Positions 16,941 through 26,228 of a stretch of 64,000 nt of DNA are shown piece after piece. Position 1 is the first letter of the stretch, and every line of letters begins with the position of its first letter. Under the pieces are notes generated by a model that worked only from the letters and a program-made list of their open reading frames with translations, made no database searches and had not been told where the DNA came from. The stretch covers positions 186,001-250,000 of the forward strand of contig SPDP01000004.1 of NCBI GenBank assembly GCA_009360345.1. Direction: 5' to 3'. The translations under genes and the position numbers were made by a program. This stretch comes from Alcaligenaceae bacterium SAGV5. Its GTDB lineage: Bacteria; Pseudomonadota; Gammaproteobacteria; Burkholderiales; Burkholderiaceae_B.

Positions 16941-17645
16941 CGCGCGCCGCCCGCCGTCGAACTCGTCCAGCTGCGCTTCACCCACGCCGATTCCGCCCTG
17001 TCGATCATCGATGGCCTGGATCTGCGCGTGGCCCCCGGCGAGCGCGTGGCCATCGTAGGACCGAGCGGCGCGGGCAAATCGACACTGCTGGCGCTCATGG
17101 CGGGCCTCGTGCCCGCCCAGGCCGGTTCGGTCGTCATCGACGGCGTGGCGCTGGACGACCGCAGCGCGCCGCGCCTGCGGGCACGCATGGCCTGGATCGG
17201 GCAGAAGCCGCATGTCTTCGCCGGCACGCTGGCCGCCAACGTCGCCCTGGGCCGCCCGCAGGTGGACGCCCCCGCCGTCGGCCGCGCCTTGCGGGCCGCG
17301 ACCCTGGAACAGCTCGCGGGGCGGGAAGCGGGACGCCCGCTGGGGGAATCCGGCACCGGCCTGTCGGGCGGCGAGTGCCTGCGCCTGGCCATGGCCCGGG
17401 CGGTAGCCGCCCCCGGCAGCGACCTGTGGCTGGCCGACGAACCCACCGCGCATCTCGACGCCGCCACGGCCCGGGAACTGACCCGGCGGCTGCTGGCCCA
17501 GTCCGCGGGCAGGACGCTGATCGTCGCCACGCACGACCCGGAACTGGCTTCGCGCATGGACCGGGTGATCGATCTTGCCGCGCCTCGCCCGGCACGGGCC
17601 GACGCCGACAGGGCCATGGCAGGCGCCCTGAGGGCTGCCTCATGA
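16920..17645 (+). pseudogene. cydD: 5'-truncated cydD: ATPase domain only
   Basis: Homology to the thiol/heme exporter subunit CydD starts abruptly near 16920 and covers only the C-terminal nucleotide-binding domain: Walker A GPSGAGKST, signature LSGGECLRLAMARA, Walker B LWLADEPTAHLD and an H-loop ATHD. The roughly 330-residue transmembrane half of a normal CydD is absent; upstream on this strand is antisense gmhB. The frame is open back to an ATG at 16632, but that part encodes nothing CydD-like, and no start codon lies at the domain boundary. The 3' end overlaps cydC by four bases as in intact cydDC operons. Without the membrane half, a CydDC heterodimer should not form. It could be a genuine rearrangement or a mis-assembly. 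Confidence 0.8.
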
Positions 17646-19327
17646 ACGCATCCCTCCACGCCGTGCTGCGGCTGTTCTTCGCCGGCCACCGACGCCTGTT
17701 GTGGAGCGGCATCGCGCTGGCCGCGCTGACGGTCTTCGCCGGCATGGGACTGCTGGGCCTGTCCGGATGGTTCATCACGGCGACGGCACTGGCCGGACTG
17801 GCCACCGGCACCGCCCTGGCCTTCGACGTCTTCACCCCCGGCGCCGGCATACGGCTGCTGGCGCTGATCCGCACCGCGTCCCGCTACGGCGAGCGGGTCG
17901 TCACCCACGACGCGGTACTCGCGGTCATCGCCGCGCTGCGGCCCCGGCTGTTTGCCGGATGGGCCGGCCCCGAGGCCGCGCGCAGGCTGCTCGCACGGCC
18001 AGCCCGGCTGTTGTTCCGCCTGACGGCCGATGCCGATGCGCTGGACGCGCTGTACCTGCGCCTGCTGGTGCCCGCTGGCGCCGCCTGTGCCGCCATCGCG
18101 CTGGTAGCCATCACGCTCGGCATGGTCAGCCTGCCGCTGGGTCTCGGGGTGGCCGGCTGGCTGCTGGCCACGGGCACCTGTATTTTGGCCTGGACCGCGC
18201 GCCGCAGCCGCCGCGCCGCATACCGCCGCGCGCATGCGATCGAAGCGCTGCGCGCGCAGGCCATCGATCTCGTCTCCGGCCAGGTCGAGCTCGCCATGGC
18301 CGGCCGGCTGGCGGCGCAATGCGAGACACTGGCGCGGACCGAGCGCCGCCTGGCCGCCGCCGACGACGCCATCAATCGCGCCGACACACTAGGCGGCTGG
18401 CTGCAGGCCCTGACAGGCACGCTGGCCATGGCCGCCACCCTGGCGGCCTGTGCCCTCCTGGTTGCCGGTTCGGCCATCGGCGCGCCCGTGGCGGCACTGG
18501 CCCTGCTGCTGGTGCTGGCCAGCGCCGAACCGCTGACCCCGCTGCGCCGCGGCGCCCTGGAGCTGGGGCGCACGATGCTGGCCATCCGCCGCCTGGCGCC
18601 CCGCCTGGACACGCCAGCCGCGCCCGCGGGCCGCGCCGCATCCGGCGACGTCCTGCTCGACCGCGCCGGCCTGCGCCACCCGGGCCAGCCGGCCTTGTCC
18701 GCCGGCCAGGCCCTGCAAGACATCACGCTCGACATCCGGCCCGGCGAGCGGGTCGCGGTGGTCGGCCCCAGCGGCGCCGGCAAGTCGACCCTGCTGGCGC
18801 TGGTGGCGGGCGAACGGGTGCCGTCCACCGGACAGGTCCGGGCGCCTGCCTCCTGTCTGCTGACGCAACGCACCGAGTTGTTCCAGGACAGCCTGCGCGA
18901 CAACCTGCGCCTGGCCAGGCCCGACGCCGACGACGACGCATTGTGGTCGGCCCTGCGGGCCGCGGGCCTGGACCAGACCGTCGCGGCCCTGCCCGCGGGC
19001 CTGGACACGCGCCTGGGCGAAGGCGGCCTCGGGCTGTCGGCGGGCCAGGCGCGCCGGCTCGCCCTGGCGCGCCTGTTCCTGCGGCCCACGCAGTTGTGGC
19101 TGCTGGACGAACCCACGGAAGGACTGGACGCGGCAACCGCGCGCGACGTGGTCGCCCGGCTGGCCGGACAGGCAGACGGCCGGACCCTGCTCATCGCCAC
19201 CCATATCCGGCGGGAGGCCGCGCTGGCCGACCGCATCATCGTGCTGGACGCCGGCACGATGGCCGCCGACCTGCGCCGCGGCACCCCCGCCTTCGATCAT
19301 CGACTTCACACCCTGCGCCCGGACTGA
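17642..19327 (+). CDS. cydC: CydC-type ABC exporter subunit for cytochrome bd assembly
   Basis: A 561-residue half-transporter with six transmembrane helices in the first 310 residues and an ABC domain after them: Walker A GPSGAGKST near residue 375, signature LSAGQARRLALARLF, Walker B LWLLDEPTEGLD, H-loop ATHIRR. CydC pairs with CydD to move heme or reduced thiols across the inner membrane, needed for maturation of cytochrome bd. The start ATG at 17642 overlaps the stop of the cydD remnant. cydA follows after 16 bases, so cydD-C-A-B-X form one operon. CydC itself looks intact although its partner is truncated. Confidence 0.9.
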   Translation: MNASLHAVLRLFFAGHRRLLWSGIALAALTVFAGMGLLGLSGWFITATALAGLATGTALAFDVFTPGAGIRLLALIRTASRYGERVVTHDAVLAVIAALRPRLFAGWAGPEAARRLLARPARLLFRLTADADALDALYLRLLVPAGAACAAIALVAITLGMVSLPLGLGVAGWLLATGTCILAWTARRSRRAAYRRAHAIEALRAQAIDLVSGQVELAMAGRLAAQCETLARTERRLAAADDAINRADTLGGWLQALTGTLAMAATLAACALLVAGSAIGAPVAALALLLVLASAEPLTPLRRGALELGRTMLAIRRLAPRLDTPAAPAGRAASGDVLLDRAGLRHPGQPALSAGQALQDITLDIRPGERVAVVGPSGAGKSTLLALVAGERVPSTGQVRAPASCLLTQRTELFQDSLRDNLRLARPDADDDALWSALRAAGLDQTVAALPAGLDTRLGEGGLGLSAGQARRLALARLFLRPTQLWLLDEPTEGLDAATARDVVARLAGQADGRTLLIATHIRREAALADRIIVLDAGTMAADLRRGTPAFDHRLHTLRPD

Positions 19328-19343
19328 GGAGGAAGCTGGCACC

Positions 19344-20933
19344 ATGGACCTCGACATCGTTTCACTCTCGCGCCTGCAGTTCGCATTGACGGCGCTCTAC
19401 CACTTCCTTTTCGTCCCGCTCACACTGGGCCTGTCGGTCGTCATCGCCATCATGGAGACGGTCTACGTCATGACCGGGCGCAAGATCTGGCGCCAGATGA
19501 CCAAGTTCTGGGGCACGCTGTTCGGCATCAACTTCGTGCTGGGCGTAGCCACCGGCCTGGTGATGGAGTTCCAGTTCGGCATGAACTGGAGCTACTACAG
19601 CCACTACGTCGGCGACATCTTCGGCGCGCCGCTGGCCCTGGAAGGCCTGATGGCCTTCTTCCTGGAGGCGACCTTCGTCGGCCTGTTCTTCTTCGGCTGG
19701 AACAAGCTGTCGCGCGTCGGACACCTGGTGGCGACCTGGTGCGTGGCGCTGGGCTCGAATTTCTCGGCGCTGTGGATCCTGATCGCCAACGGGTGGATGC
19801 AGAATCCCGTGGGGTCCGCCTTCAACCCCCAGACCATGCGCATGGAGGTCACCGACTTCTTCGCCGTGCTGACGAACCCGGTGGCGCAGGCCAAGTTCGT
19901 GCACACGGTATCGGCGGGCTACGTGACCGCGTCGGTGTTCGTGCTGGGCGTGTCGGCCTGGTATCTGCTGAAGGGCCGGCACATCGACGTGGCCAAGCGG
20001 TCGATGACGGTGGCCGCGTCGTTCGGCCTGGCCTCGGCGCTGTCGGTGGTGGTACTGGGCGACGAAAGCGGCTACCTGTCGACCGAACACCAGAAGATGA
20101 AGCTGGCCGCCATCGAGGGCATGTGGGAAACCGAACCCGCTCCCGCACCCTTCACCATCGTCGGCATTCCCGACCAGAAGGCCCGCGAGACCCACTACGC
20201 CATCCGGATACCCGCCGTCATGGGCCTGATCGGCACGCGTTCGCTCACCACCGAGATCCCCGGCATCACCACGCTGGTCGAACACGCGCGGGAACGCATC
20301 GGCAGCGGCATCCTGGCCTTCGACGCCTTGCAGCGCATCCGCGCGGCGGGCAGCTCCGCCGCCATCGCGCCGGCCGACCGCGACGCCTTCGAGCAACACG
20401 GCCCCGATCTCGGCTACGCCCTGCTGCTCAAGCGCTACCTGGACGACCCGCGCCAGGCCACGCCGCAGCAGATCGACCAGGCGGCCTGGGACACCGTGCC
20501 CACGGTCCTGCCGCTGTTCTGGTCGTTCCGCATCATGGTCGGACTGGGCTTCTTCTTCATCCTGCTGATGGCGACCTTCTTCATCCTGTCGGCCCGCCGC
20601 CGGCTCGATGCGCATCGCTGGTTGCTGAAGGTCGCGGTGTACTCGATCCCGCTGCCCTGGATCGCCGCGGAAATGGGCTGGATCGTGGCCGAATTCGGGC
20701 GCCAGCCGTGGGTCATCGAAGGCGTGCTGCCTACCGCCGCGGCCGTCTCCGACCTGGGCGCGGGAACGGTGCTGCTGACGATCCTGGGTTTCACCGCGCT
20801 CTACACCGTGTTGTTCATCGTCGAGATGGGCCTGATGCTGCGCGCCATCCGCAAAGGCGTGGAACCCGATCCCGATCCGGAAGTCCGGCTCGTGGCCCCG
20901 CACCTGTCCCAACGCCTGACCGCCCAGGAGTAA
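19344..20933 (+). CDS. cydA: cytochrome bd ubiquinol oxidase subunit I
   Basis: A 529-residue inner-membrane subunit holding hemes b558, b595 and d. It oxidises quinol and reduces oxygen without proton pumping, with high oxygen affinity. The N-terminal helix has the heme-ligand histidine (LTALYHFLFVPLTLG), the periplasmic Q-loop lies around residues 250-380, and the conserved GRQPWVIEGVLPT segment follows it. A GGAAGC ribosome site precedes the ATG. cydB begins three bases after its stop. Confidence 0.97.
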   Translation: MDLDIVSLSRLQFALTALYHFLFVPLTLGLSVVIAIMETVYVMTGRKIWRQMTKFWGTLFGINFVLGVATGLVMEFQFGMNWSYYSHYVGDIFGAPLALEGLMAFFLEATFVGLFFFGWNKLSRVGHLVATWCVALGSNFSALWILIANGWMQNPVGSAFNPQTMRMEVTDFFAVLTNPVAQAKFVHTVSAGYVTASVFVLGVSAWYLLKGRHIDVAKRSMTVAASFGLASALSVVVLGDESGYLSTEHQKMKLAAIEGMWETEPAPAPFTIVGIPDQKARETHYAIRIPAVMGLIGTRSLTTEIPGITTLVEHARERIGSGILAFDALQRIRAAGSSAAIAPADRDAFEQHGPDLGYALLLKRYLDDPRQATPQQIDQAAWDTVPTVLPLFWSFRIMVGLGFFFILLMATFFILSARRRLDAHRWLLKVAVYSIPLPWIAAEMGWIVAEFGRQPWVIEGVLPTAAAVSDLGAGTVLLTILGFTALYTVLFIVEMGLMLRAIRKGVEPDPDPEVRLVAPHLSQRLTAQE

Positions 20934-20936
20934 GCC

Positions 20937-22091
20937 ATGATTCTGCACACACTCATCGACTACGACGTGCTGCGCCTGATCTGGTGGGCCCTGCTGGGCG
21001 TCCTGCTGATCGCGTTCGCGCTGACCGACGGTTTCGACCTGGGCACGGGCATGCTGCTGCCCTTCGTCGGCCGCACCGACCTCGAACGGCGCGTGGTCAT
21101 CAACACCATCGGACCCGTGTGGGAAGGCAACCAGGTCTGGCTGATCCTCGGCGGCGGCGCGATCTTCGCCGCCTGGCCGCCGCTGTACGCGGTGTCCTTC
21201 TCGAACTTCTACCTCGCGATGTTCGCCATCCTGTTCGCGTTGATCCTGCGGCCGGTGGGCTTCAAGTACCGCAGCAAGCGCGACAGCACGCGCTGGCGCA
21301 CGACCTGGGACTGGGCGCTGTTCGTCGGCGGCCTGGTGCCTTCGCTGATCCTGGGCGTGGCGGTGGGCAACGTACTGCTGGGCGTGCCGTTCCGGCTCGA
21401 CGGCGACCTGCGCATTTTCTACGACGGCAGCTTCTTCGGACTGCTGTCTCCCTTCGCCCTGCTGTGCGGCCTGGTATCGGTCGCGATGCTGGCGACGCAG
21501 GGCGCGTGCTGGCTGGTCCTGAAGACACGCGGCGAGGTCGCCGAACGCGCCCGCGGCTACGGCAGCGCGGCGGCGTTCCTGACGCTGGTGCTGTTCGCGC
21601 TGGGCGGCGTCGCGCTATGGGCATGGGTGGACGGGTATCGCATCACGAGCGCCATCGACCCGCTCGGCCCGTCCAATCCGCTGCGCAAGACGGCCGAGGT
21701 CGCCACGGGCGCCTGGTTCGACAATTACGCGGCCCATCCGTGGCTGATGCTCGCGCCGGCCGCCGGCCTGGCGGGCTCCGCGCTGGCCCTGCTGCTGCTC
21801 CGGCTGCGCAGCGAGGTCGGCGCGCTGCTGGCCAGTTCGCTGTCCATCCTGGGCATCATCCTGACCGTGGGCGTCTCCATCTTCCCGTTCCTGCTGCCTT
21901 CGTCCGCCGACCCGCGGGCCAGCCTCACGGTCTGGGATGCCTCGTCCAGCCATCTGACGCTGTTCATCATGCTGGTCGCGGCGGCCATCTTCGTCCCGCT
22001 CATCGTCGCCTACACGTCCTGGGTCTACCGGGTCCTGTGGGGCAAGGTCGACGAAGCTGCCGTGAAAGACCCTGGCAACCACGCCTACTGA
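20937..22091 (+). CDS. cydB: cytochrome bd ubiquinol oxidase subunit II
   Basis: A 384-residue partner subunit of CydA with about nine transmembrane helices. Typical landmarks are LTDGFDLGTGMLLPFVGR near residue 30, GPVWEGNQVWLILGGGAIFAAWP, and the C-terminal AYTSWVYRVLWGKV. It stabilises the oxidase and shapes access to the heme pocket. The gene follows cydA closely and precedes cydX by 20 bases. Confidence 0.97.
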   Translation: MILHTLIDYDVLRLIWWALLGVLLIAFALTDGFDLGTGMLLPFVGRTDLERRVVINTIGPVWEGNQVWLILGGGAIFAAWPPLYAVSFSNFYLAMFAILFALILRPVGFKYRSKRDSTRWRTTWDWALFVGGLVPSLILGVAVGNVLLGVPFRLDGDLRIFYDGSFFGLLSPFALLCGLVSVAMLATQGACWLVLKTRGEVAERARGYGSAAAFLTLVLFALGGVALWAWVDGYRITSAIDPLGPSNPLRKTAEVATGAWFDNYAAHPWLMLAPAAGLAGSALALLLLRLRSEVGALLASSLSILGIILTVGVSIFPFLLPSSADPRASLTVWDASSSHLTLFIMLVAAAIFVPLIVAYTSWVYRVLWGKVDEAAVKDPGNHAY

Positions 22092-22111
22092 CACATCAGG
22101 GAGAAACGAGC

Positions 22112-22204
22112 ATGTGGTATTTTTCGTGGATATTGGGGTTGGGCCTGGCGGCGACTTTCGCCGTCCTGAACGCCATGTGGTATGAACTCAGAGAAGGGGA
22201 ATGA
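22112..22204 (+). CDS. cydX: cytochrome bd accessory small subunit CydX
   Basis: A 30-residue single-helix membrane protein. It starts MWYFSWILGLGLA, has a hydrophobic helix, and ends AMWYELREGE, the standard CydX pattern (N-terminal MWYF-W and a C-terminal E-rich tail). CydX binds CydA and stabilises the oxidase and its heme d. A GGGAGAAA ribosome site lies at 22099-22106. The GC-rich dispersed repeat begins right after its stop codon. Confidence 0.93.
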   Translation: MWYFSWILGLGLAATFAVLNAMWYELREGE

Positions 22205-22276
22205 TCCCCCGTACGCGCTTCGCGCGCCCCCCAGGGGGCGGCACGGCGGGCCGGCAAAGCCGGATCCGCCTTGCCC
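22205..22276 (+). repeat. GC-rich dispersed intergenic repeat, copy B
   Basis: Begins immediately after the cydX stop with TCCCCCGTACGCGC, followed by the GCGCCCCCCAGGGGGCGGC core and a CCGGCAAAGCCGGATCC hairpin. Same orientation as the operon it follows. It probably folds into two stems; no T-run follows. Confidence 0.8.
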
Positions 22277-22297
22277 ATCGTAAGGAATATCCGCGGT

Positions 22298-22903
22298 ATG
22301 AAGACTTGGGATGAACGCTTCTCCGAACCTGGCTACAAGTACGGAACGGCGCCCAACCGCTTCCTGGCCGAACAGGAACACCGGCTGCCCACGGGTAGCC
22401 GGGTGCTGCTGCCGGGCGACGGCGAGGGCCGCAACAGTGTGTGGCTGGCCGAGCGCGGGCATCAGGTGCTGGCGGTCGACAACTCGCAGGTCGGACTGGA
22501 CAAGGCGCTGGCCCTGGCGTCGGATCGCGGCGTCACCATCACGACGCTGAATGCGGACCTGGCGGCCTGGACGCCGCCGCCGGCGACCTGTGCCGCGGTC
22601 GTCCTGATCTACGTCCACCTGCCCGGCGCTTTCCGGGCCGAGGCCCACCGGCGCCTGGCGGGCGCGCTGGCCCCCGGTGGCTGGCTGCTCCTGGAATCCT
22701 TCCATCCCCGCCAACTCGCCTACCAGAGCGGCGGCCCCCGCGACGCCGACATGCTGAGCGGCCTGGCCACGATACGCGCCGACTTCGCTGGCCTGCTCGA
22801 AGAAGTGCAAGGCTGGGAAGGCGAGGTGGAACTGGACGAAGGAGACGGGCACCGCGGACCGGCCTTCGTCACCCGCTACGTGGGCCGCAAACCCGGCGCC
22901 TGA
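22298..22903 (+). CDS. class I SAM-dependent methyltransferase (TehB/tellurite-resistance-like)
   Basis: A 201-residue Rossmann-fold methyltransferase. It begins MKTWDERFSEPGYKYG, has the SAM-binding loop VLLPGDGEGRNSVWLAERG (the usual acidic-glycine motif I) and an acidic residue pair after strand 2 (VLAVDNSQ). Proteins of this shape include tellurite-resistance TehB and thiopurine-type methyltransferases; the substrate is not predictable. The ATG at 22298 is chosen because AAGGA at 22282-22286 lies upstream; an in-frame start at 22271 would fall inside the repeat. Confidence 0.82.
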   Translation: MKTWDERFSEPGYKYGTAPNRFLAEQEHRLPTGSRVLLPGDGEGRNSVWLAERGHQVLAVDNSQVGLDKALALASDRGVTITTLNADLAAWTPPPATCAAVVLIYVHLPGAFRAEAHRRLAGALAPGGWLLLESFHPRQLAYQSGGPRDADMLSGLATIRADFAGLLEEVQGWEGEVELDEGDGHRGPAFVTRYVGRKPGA

Positions 22904-22946
22904 CTTTTTTCGCGCGCTGCCTGGGCGTATCCGGGATTTCTATATT

Positions 22947-22967
22947 GAATAATAATAGTTATTATTC
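22947..22967. promoter_or_regulatory. Fur-box-like perfect palindrome upstream of PepSY operon
   Basis: GAATAATAA-TAG-TTATTATTC, a 9-3-9 perfect inverted repeat 30 bases upstream of the first gene of the small-membrane-protein/PepSY pair. It resembles the Fur consensus (GATAATGATAATCATTATC) in length, AT content and symmetry, and suggests iron repression. Confidence 0.72.
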
Positions 22968-22996
22968 GCCTTTTCCTTAATTAATCAGGAACATCC

Positions 22997-23209
22997 ATGT
23001 CGACGCCCACGCTGCGCGTCTGGGGATGGCCGCTCGCGCTGGGCGTGCTGACCGCGACGGGACTCGTCACCGCCCTGGTTTCCGATAGCTGGGGCGACGC
23101 CTGGTCCTGGGCGGGGCTGGGCATCCCGGTCGCCACCATGCTGTGGTTCGGACTGCGCCGCCAGCCCGACCGCCCACGCTTCCACGCCTCGACCCGCAGG
23201 CGCGCCTGA
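22997..23209 (+). CDS. small two-helix membrane protein, uncharacterised
   Basis: A 70-residue protein, MSTPTLRVWGWPLALG at the start, with two likely transmembrane helices (about residues 8-28 and 36-53) and a basic, Arg-rich tail. I do not recognise a named family. It has an AGGAA ribosome site and lies just downstream of the Fur-like palindrome, with the PepSY gene 41 bases after it. Small proteins of this size are often found beside PepSY-type ferric reductases, so an accessory role in iron uptake is inferred. Confidence 0.7.
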   Translation: MSTPTLRVWGWPLALGVLTATGLVTALVSDSWGDAWSWAGLGIPVATMLWFGLRRQPDRPRFHASTRRRA

Positions 23210-23250
23210 CCGGCGGCGCGCTCTTCCCGCCACTACAGGAACCCCGACCC

Positions 23251-24387
23251 ATGCCCTCCGCGCGCGCCTTGAAGACCTGGTCCTGGCTGCACAAATGGAG
23301 CAGCCTGATCTGCACGCTGTTCATGCTGCTGCTGTGCCTGACCGGCCTGCCCTTGATCTTCCATCACGAATTGGGCCACCTGCTGGGCACCGAAGTCGAA
23401 GCGCCCCAGCGGGCGGACGACCGGGCGCGCGTCAGCCTGGATCGGGTGCTGGAAGCCGCGCAGGCGCGCCACCCCGGCCGCGTCATCCAGTTCGCTTCGC
23501 AGGACGAGGAAGACGACCGCATCTGGTTCGTCACGCTCACCCCCACGCCCGCGCCCACCGACGACTTCCGTTCGGTGGCGGTCGACGCCCGCACCGGCGA
23601 GGTACTGGCCGAACCGCGTTTCGACGAAGGCTTCATGTACGTCATGCTCAAGCTGCACGTGGACTTGTTCGCGGGACTGGCGGGCAAACTGTTCCTGGGA
23701 TTCATGGGACTGCTGCTGCTGGTGGCCATCGTCACCGGCGCGGTCCTGTACGGCCCTTTCATGAAAAAACTGGAATTCGGCGACGTGCGGCGGCACCGGA
23801 CGCCGCGCGTCAAATGGCTGGACCTGCACAACCTGCTGGGGGTGGTCACGCTGGTATGGGCCTTCGTCGTGGGCGGCACCGGCATGATCAACACCTGGGC
23901 CGACCTCATGATCAAGTATTGGCAGTACGACCAGCTCAGCGCGCTGCTCGCGCCCTACCAGGGCCAGCCGGTCACGCCCCCCGCCCAGCGGGCATCGCTG
24001 CAGCGCTCGATGGAAGCCGCCATGGCCGCCGCGCCCGATACGCGGCTGTCTTTCATCGCGTTCCCCGGCACGGCTTTCTCCAGTCCGCACCACAATACCT
24101 TCTTCCTGGCCGGCAACGAACCGCTCACGTCCAAGCTGCTGCAACCGGTGCTGATCGACGCCCGGACCGCCGAAGTCACCGCCGCGCCCAGGCTGCCCTG
24201 GTACCTGACGGCGCTGCTGGTGTCCCAGCCGCTGCATTTCGGCGACTACGGCGGCATGCCGATGAAGATCCTGTGGGCGCTGCTGGACATCGCCACCATC
24301 ATCGTGCTGGGCAGCGGACTGTACCTGTGGCTGAAACGGCGGCAACCTGCCGCCGCCAGGGCCGGCGGCACGCGACGGGCCGCCTAG
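23251..24387 (+). CDS. PepSY-associated transmembrane protein (PiuB-like, probable iron-siderophore reductase)
   Basis: A 378-residue inner-membrane protein with four or so transmembrane helices: one near the N-terminus (WLHKWSSLICTLFMLLLCL), one near residue 160, one near 205 (NLLGVVTLVWAFVVGGTGM) and one near the C-terminus. Two PepSY-like periplasmic regions lie between. The family includes PiuB and FoxB/FsrB-type proteins that reduce ferric siderophores in the periplasm. The ATG at 23251 follows AGGAA. A Fur-like palindrome 300 bases upstream supports iron regulation of this gene with its small neighbour. Confidence 0.85.
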   Translation: MPSARALKTWSWLHKWSSLICTLFMLLLCLTGLPLIFHHELGHLLGTEVEAPQRADDRARVSLDRVLEAAQARHPGRVIQFASQDEEDDRIWFVTLTPTPAPTDDFRSVAVDARTGEVLAEPRFDEGFMYVMLKLHVDLFAGLAGKLFLGFMGLLLLVAIVTGAVLYGPFMKKLEFGDVRRHRTPRVKWLDLHNLLGVVTLVWAFVVGGTGMINTWADLMIKYWQYDQLSALLAPYQGQPVTPPAQRASLQRSMEAAMAAAPDTRLSFIAFPGTAFSSPHHNTFFLAGNEPLTSKLLQPVLIDARTAEVTAAPRLPWYLTALLVSQPLHFGDYGGMPMKILWALLDIATIIVLGSGLYLWLKRRQPAAARAGGTRRAA

Positions 24388-24403
24388 GGCGGTTCCCTTT
24401 CGC

Positions 24404-25666
24404 TCAGGCCATGTTGGCGATGACGGATTCGCCGAACCCCGAGCACGACACCTGGGTCGCGCCCTCCATCTGCCGCGCGAAATCGTAGGTCACGCGCTTG
24501 GACAGGATGGTGCGCTCCATCGCCGGCAGGATCAGGTCTGCCGCCTCGTGCCAGCCCATGTGCTGCAGCATCATGCGGCCCGACAGGATCTCGGAGCCGG
24601 GATTGACGTAGTCCTTGCCGGCATACTTGGCGGAAGTGCCGTGGGTGGCCTCGAACACGGCCACCGAATCGCTCATGTTCGCGCCCGGAGCAATGCCGGC
24701 GCCACCGACCTGCGCGGCCAGCGCCGACGAAAGGTAATCGCCGTTCAGGTTGGGCGTGGCGATCACGTCGAACTCGACCGGGCGCAGCAGCATGGTCTGC
24801 GAGAAGGCGTCGACCAGGCAATCCTTGACGAGGATATCCCGGCCGGTGCGCGGGTTGCGGATGCGGCAGAAAGGTCCGGCGTCGATGGTCTCGGCGGCGA
24901 ACTCCCGGCGGGCGGTCTCGTACCCCCAGTCGCGGAACGCGCCTTCGGTGTACTTCATGATGTTGCCCTTGTGCACCAGCGTGACCGAGCGGCGGTCGTG
25001 GTCGATGGCGTACTGGATGGCCCGGCGCACCAGGCGCTCCGTCCCCTCGCGCGATACCGGCTTGATACCGATGCCGGAGGTGGCCGGGAAGCGCAGGTGC
25101 TTGGCCCCCAGCTTTTCCTCCAGCACGGCGATCAACTCCACGGCCTCGGGCGAGCCCGCGGCGTATTCGATCCCCGCGTAGATGTCCTCGGAGTTCTCGC
25201 GGAAGATGACCATGTTGGTCTTCTCGGGCTGCTTCAACGGCGACGGCACGCCGCGCAGGTACTGGATGGGCCGCAGGCAGACGTACAGGTCCAGCGCCTG
25301 CCGCATCATCACGTTCAGCGAACGGTAGCCGCCTCCCGGCGGCGTGCCCAGCGGTCCCTTGATGGCCACGACGAACTCGCGCAGCGCGGCCACGGTTTCA
25401 TCGGGCAGCCAGCCGCCCTCGCCGTACAGCGTGGTCGCCTTGCGGCCCGCGTAGATTTCCATCCAGTGGATGCGGCGGGCATCGCCATAGGCCCTCGCCA
25501 CCGCCGCGTCGATCACCTTGATCGCCACCGGCGTGATGTCGCGCCCGGTGCCGTCGCCTTCGATATAGGCGACGATGGGCTGGTCCGGCACGTTGAGGGA
25601 GAAATCCGCGTTGACGGTGATGCGGCTGCCCTGGGCGGGCACCTGGATATGCTTGTAGGAAGACAT
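24404..25666 (-). CDS. icd: isocitrate dehydrogenase (NADP+)
   Basis: A 420-residue TCA-cycle enzyme that oxidatively decarboxylates isocitrate to 2-oxoglutarate. The N-terminus PIVAYIEGDGTGRDI, the substrate-binding/phosphorylation loop GGGYRSLNVMMRQ, the KGNIMKYTEGAFRDWGYE block and the metal-binding DVIATPNLNGDYLSSAL segment are all typical of the E. coli-type homodimeric enzyme. The Ser in the RSLNV loop is the residue phosphorylated by AceK where that kinase exists. It is convergent with the PepSY gene, with only 16 bases between. Confidence 0.97.
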   Translation of the reverse strand: MSSYKHIQVPAQGSRITVNADFSLNVPDQPIVAYIEGDGTGRDITPVAIKVIDAAVARAYGDARRIHWMEIYAGRKATTLYGEGGWLPDETVAALREFVVAIKGPLGTPPGGGYRSLNVMMRQALDLYVCLRPIQYLRGVPSPLKQPEKTNMVIFRENSEDIYAGIEYAAGSPEAVELIAVLEEKLGAKHLRFPATSGIGIKPVSREGTERLVRRAIQYAIDHDRRSVTLVHKGNIMKYTEGAFRDWGYETARREFAAETIDAGPFCRIRNPRTGRDILVKDCLVDAFSQTMLLRPVEFDVIATPNLNGDYLSSALAAQVGGAGIAPGANMSDSVAVFEATHGTSAKYAGKDYVNPGSEILSGRMMLQHMGWHEAADLILPAMERTILSKRVTYDFARQMEGATQVSCSGFGESVIANMA

Positions 25667-25801
25667 GCGGCGTTTCCGAACGATCGTTGAAGCAAGCCGC
25701 GTCGCGGCCCTGGCACATGGCTGGAATTATCCCGTATTCGGCGGGCCAATGCCATGCGGCCGGGCGCCACCCGCCGCGGGCCCGGCGGGTACAATGTCCG
25801 G

Positions 25802-26221
25802 ATGATGTTCAACCCTACCCGAGACCAGGTCCGCCAGTTCTTCACCGAGACCTGGCGCAAGCATCGCGCCGGCGAAGTCCTGACGCCGCTGGAAGCGACC
25901 GCGCTGGACTGGATCCTGGAACACCCCGAATACCACGGCGACCTCGAGAACCCCGAGGCCGCCCAGGCCGACTATGGCGTCGAGGCCGGCCGCACCAACC
26001 CTTTCCTGCACCTGTCCATGCACCTGGCGATCGCCGAACAGTTGTCGATCGACCACCCCCCCGGCATCCGCGACGCCTACCAGCGACTGGCCCAACGCAA
26101 GGGCGCGCACGATGCCGCCCACGAAATCATGGAATGCCTGGGCCGGGTGGTTTGGGAATCGCAGCGCCTGGGTACGCCGCTGGACACCGACGCCTATATC
26201 GACCTGATCAAGCAACGGTAA
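25802..26221 (+). CDS. DUF1841 family protein
   Basis: A 139-residue soluble protein matching the DUF1841 family found in beta- and gammaproteobacteria (MMFNPTRDQVRQFF start, TALDWILEHPEYH, NPFLHLSMHLAIAEQ, and a C-terminal HEIMECLGRVVWE). The histidines and acidic residues in the HLSMHLAIAEQ and HDAAHEIMECL segments suggest a metal-binding helical bundle, but no function is established. ATG at 25802 or the next codon at 25805. It ends seven bases before the stop of the convergent LRR gene. Confidence 0.85.
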   Translation: MMFNPTRDQVRQFFTETWRKHRAGEVLTPLEATALDWILEHPEYHGDLENPEAAQADYGVEAGRTNPFLHLSMHLAIAEQLSIDHPPGIRDAYQRLAQRKGAHDAAHEIMECLGRVVWESQRLGTPLDTDAYIDLIKQR

Positions 26222-26228
26222 GCACGCA

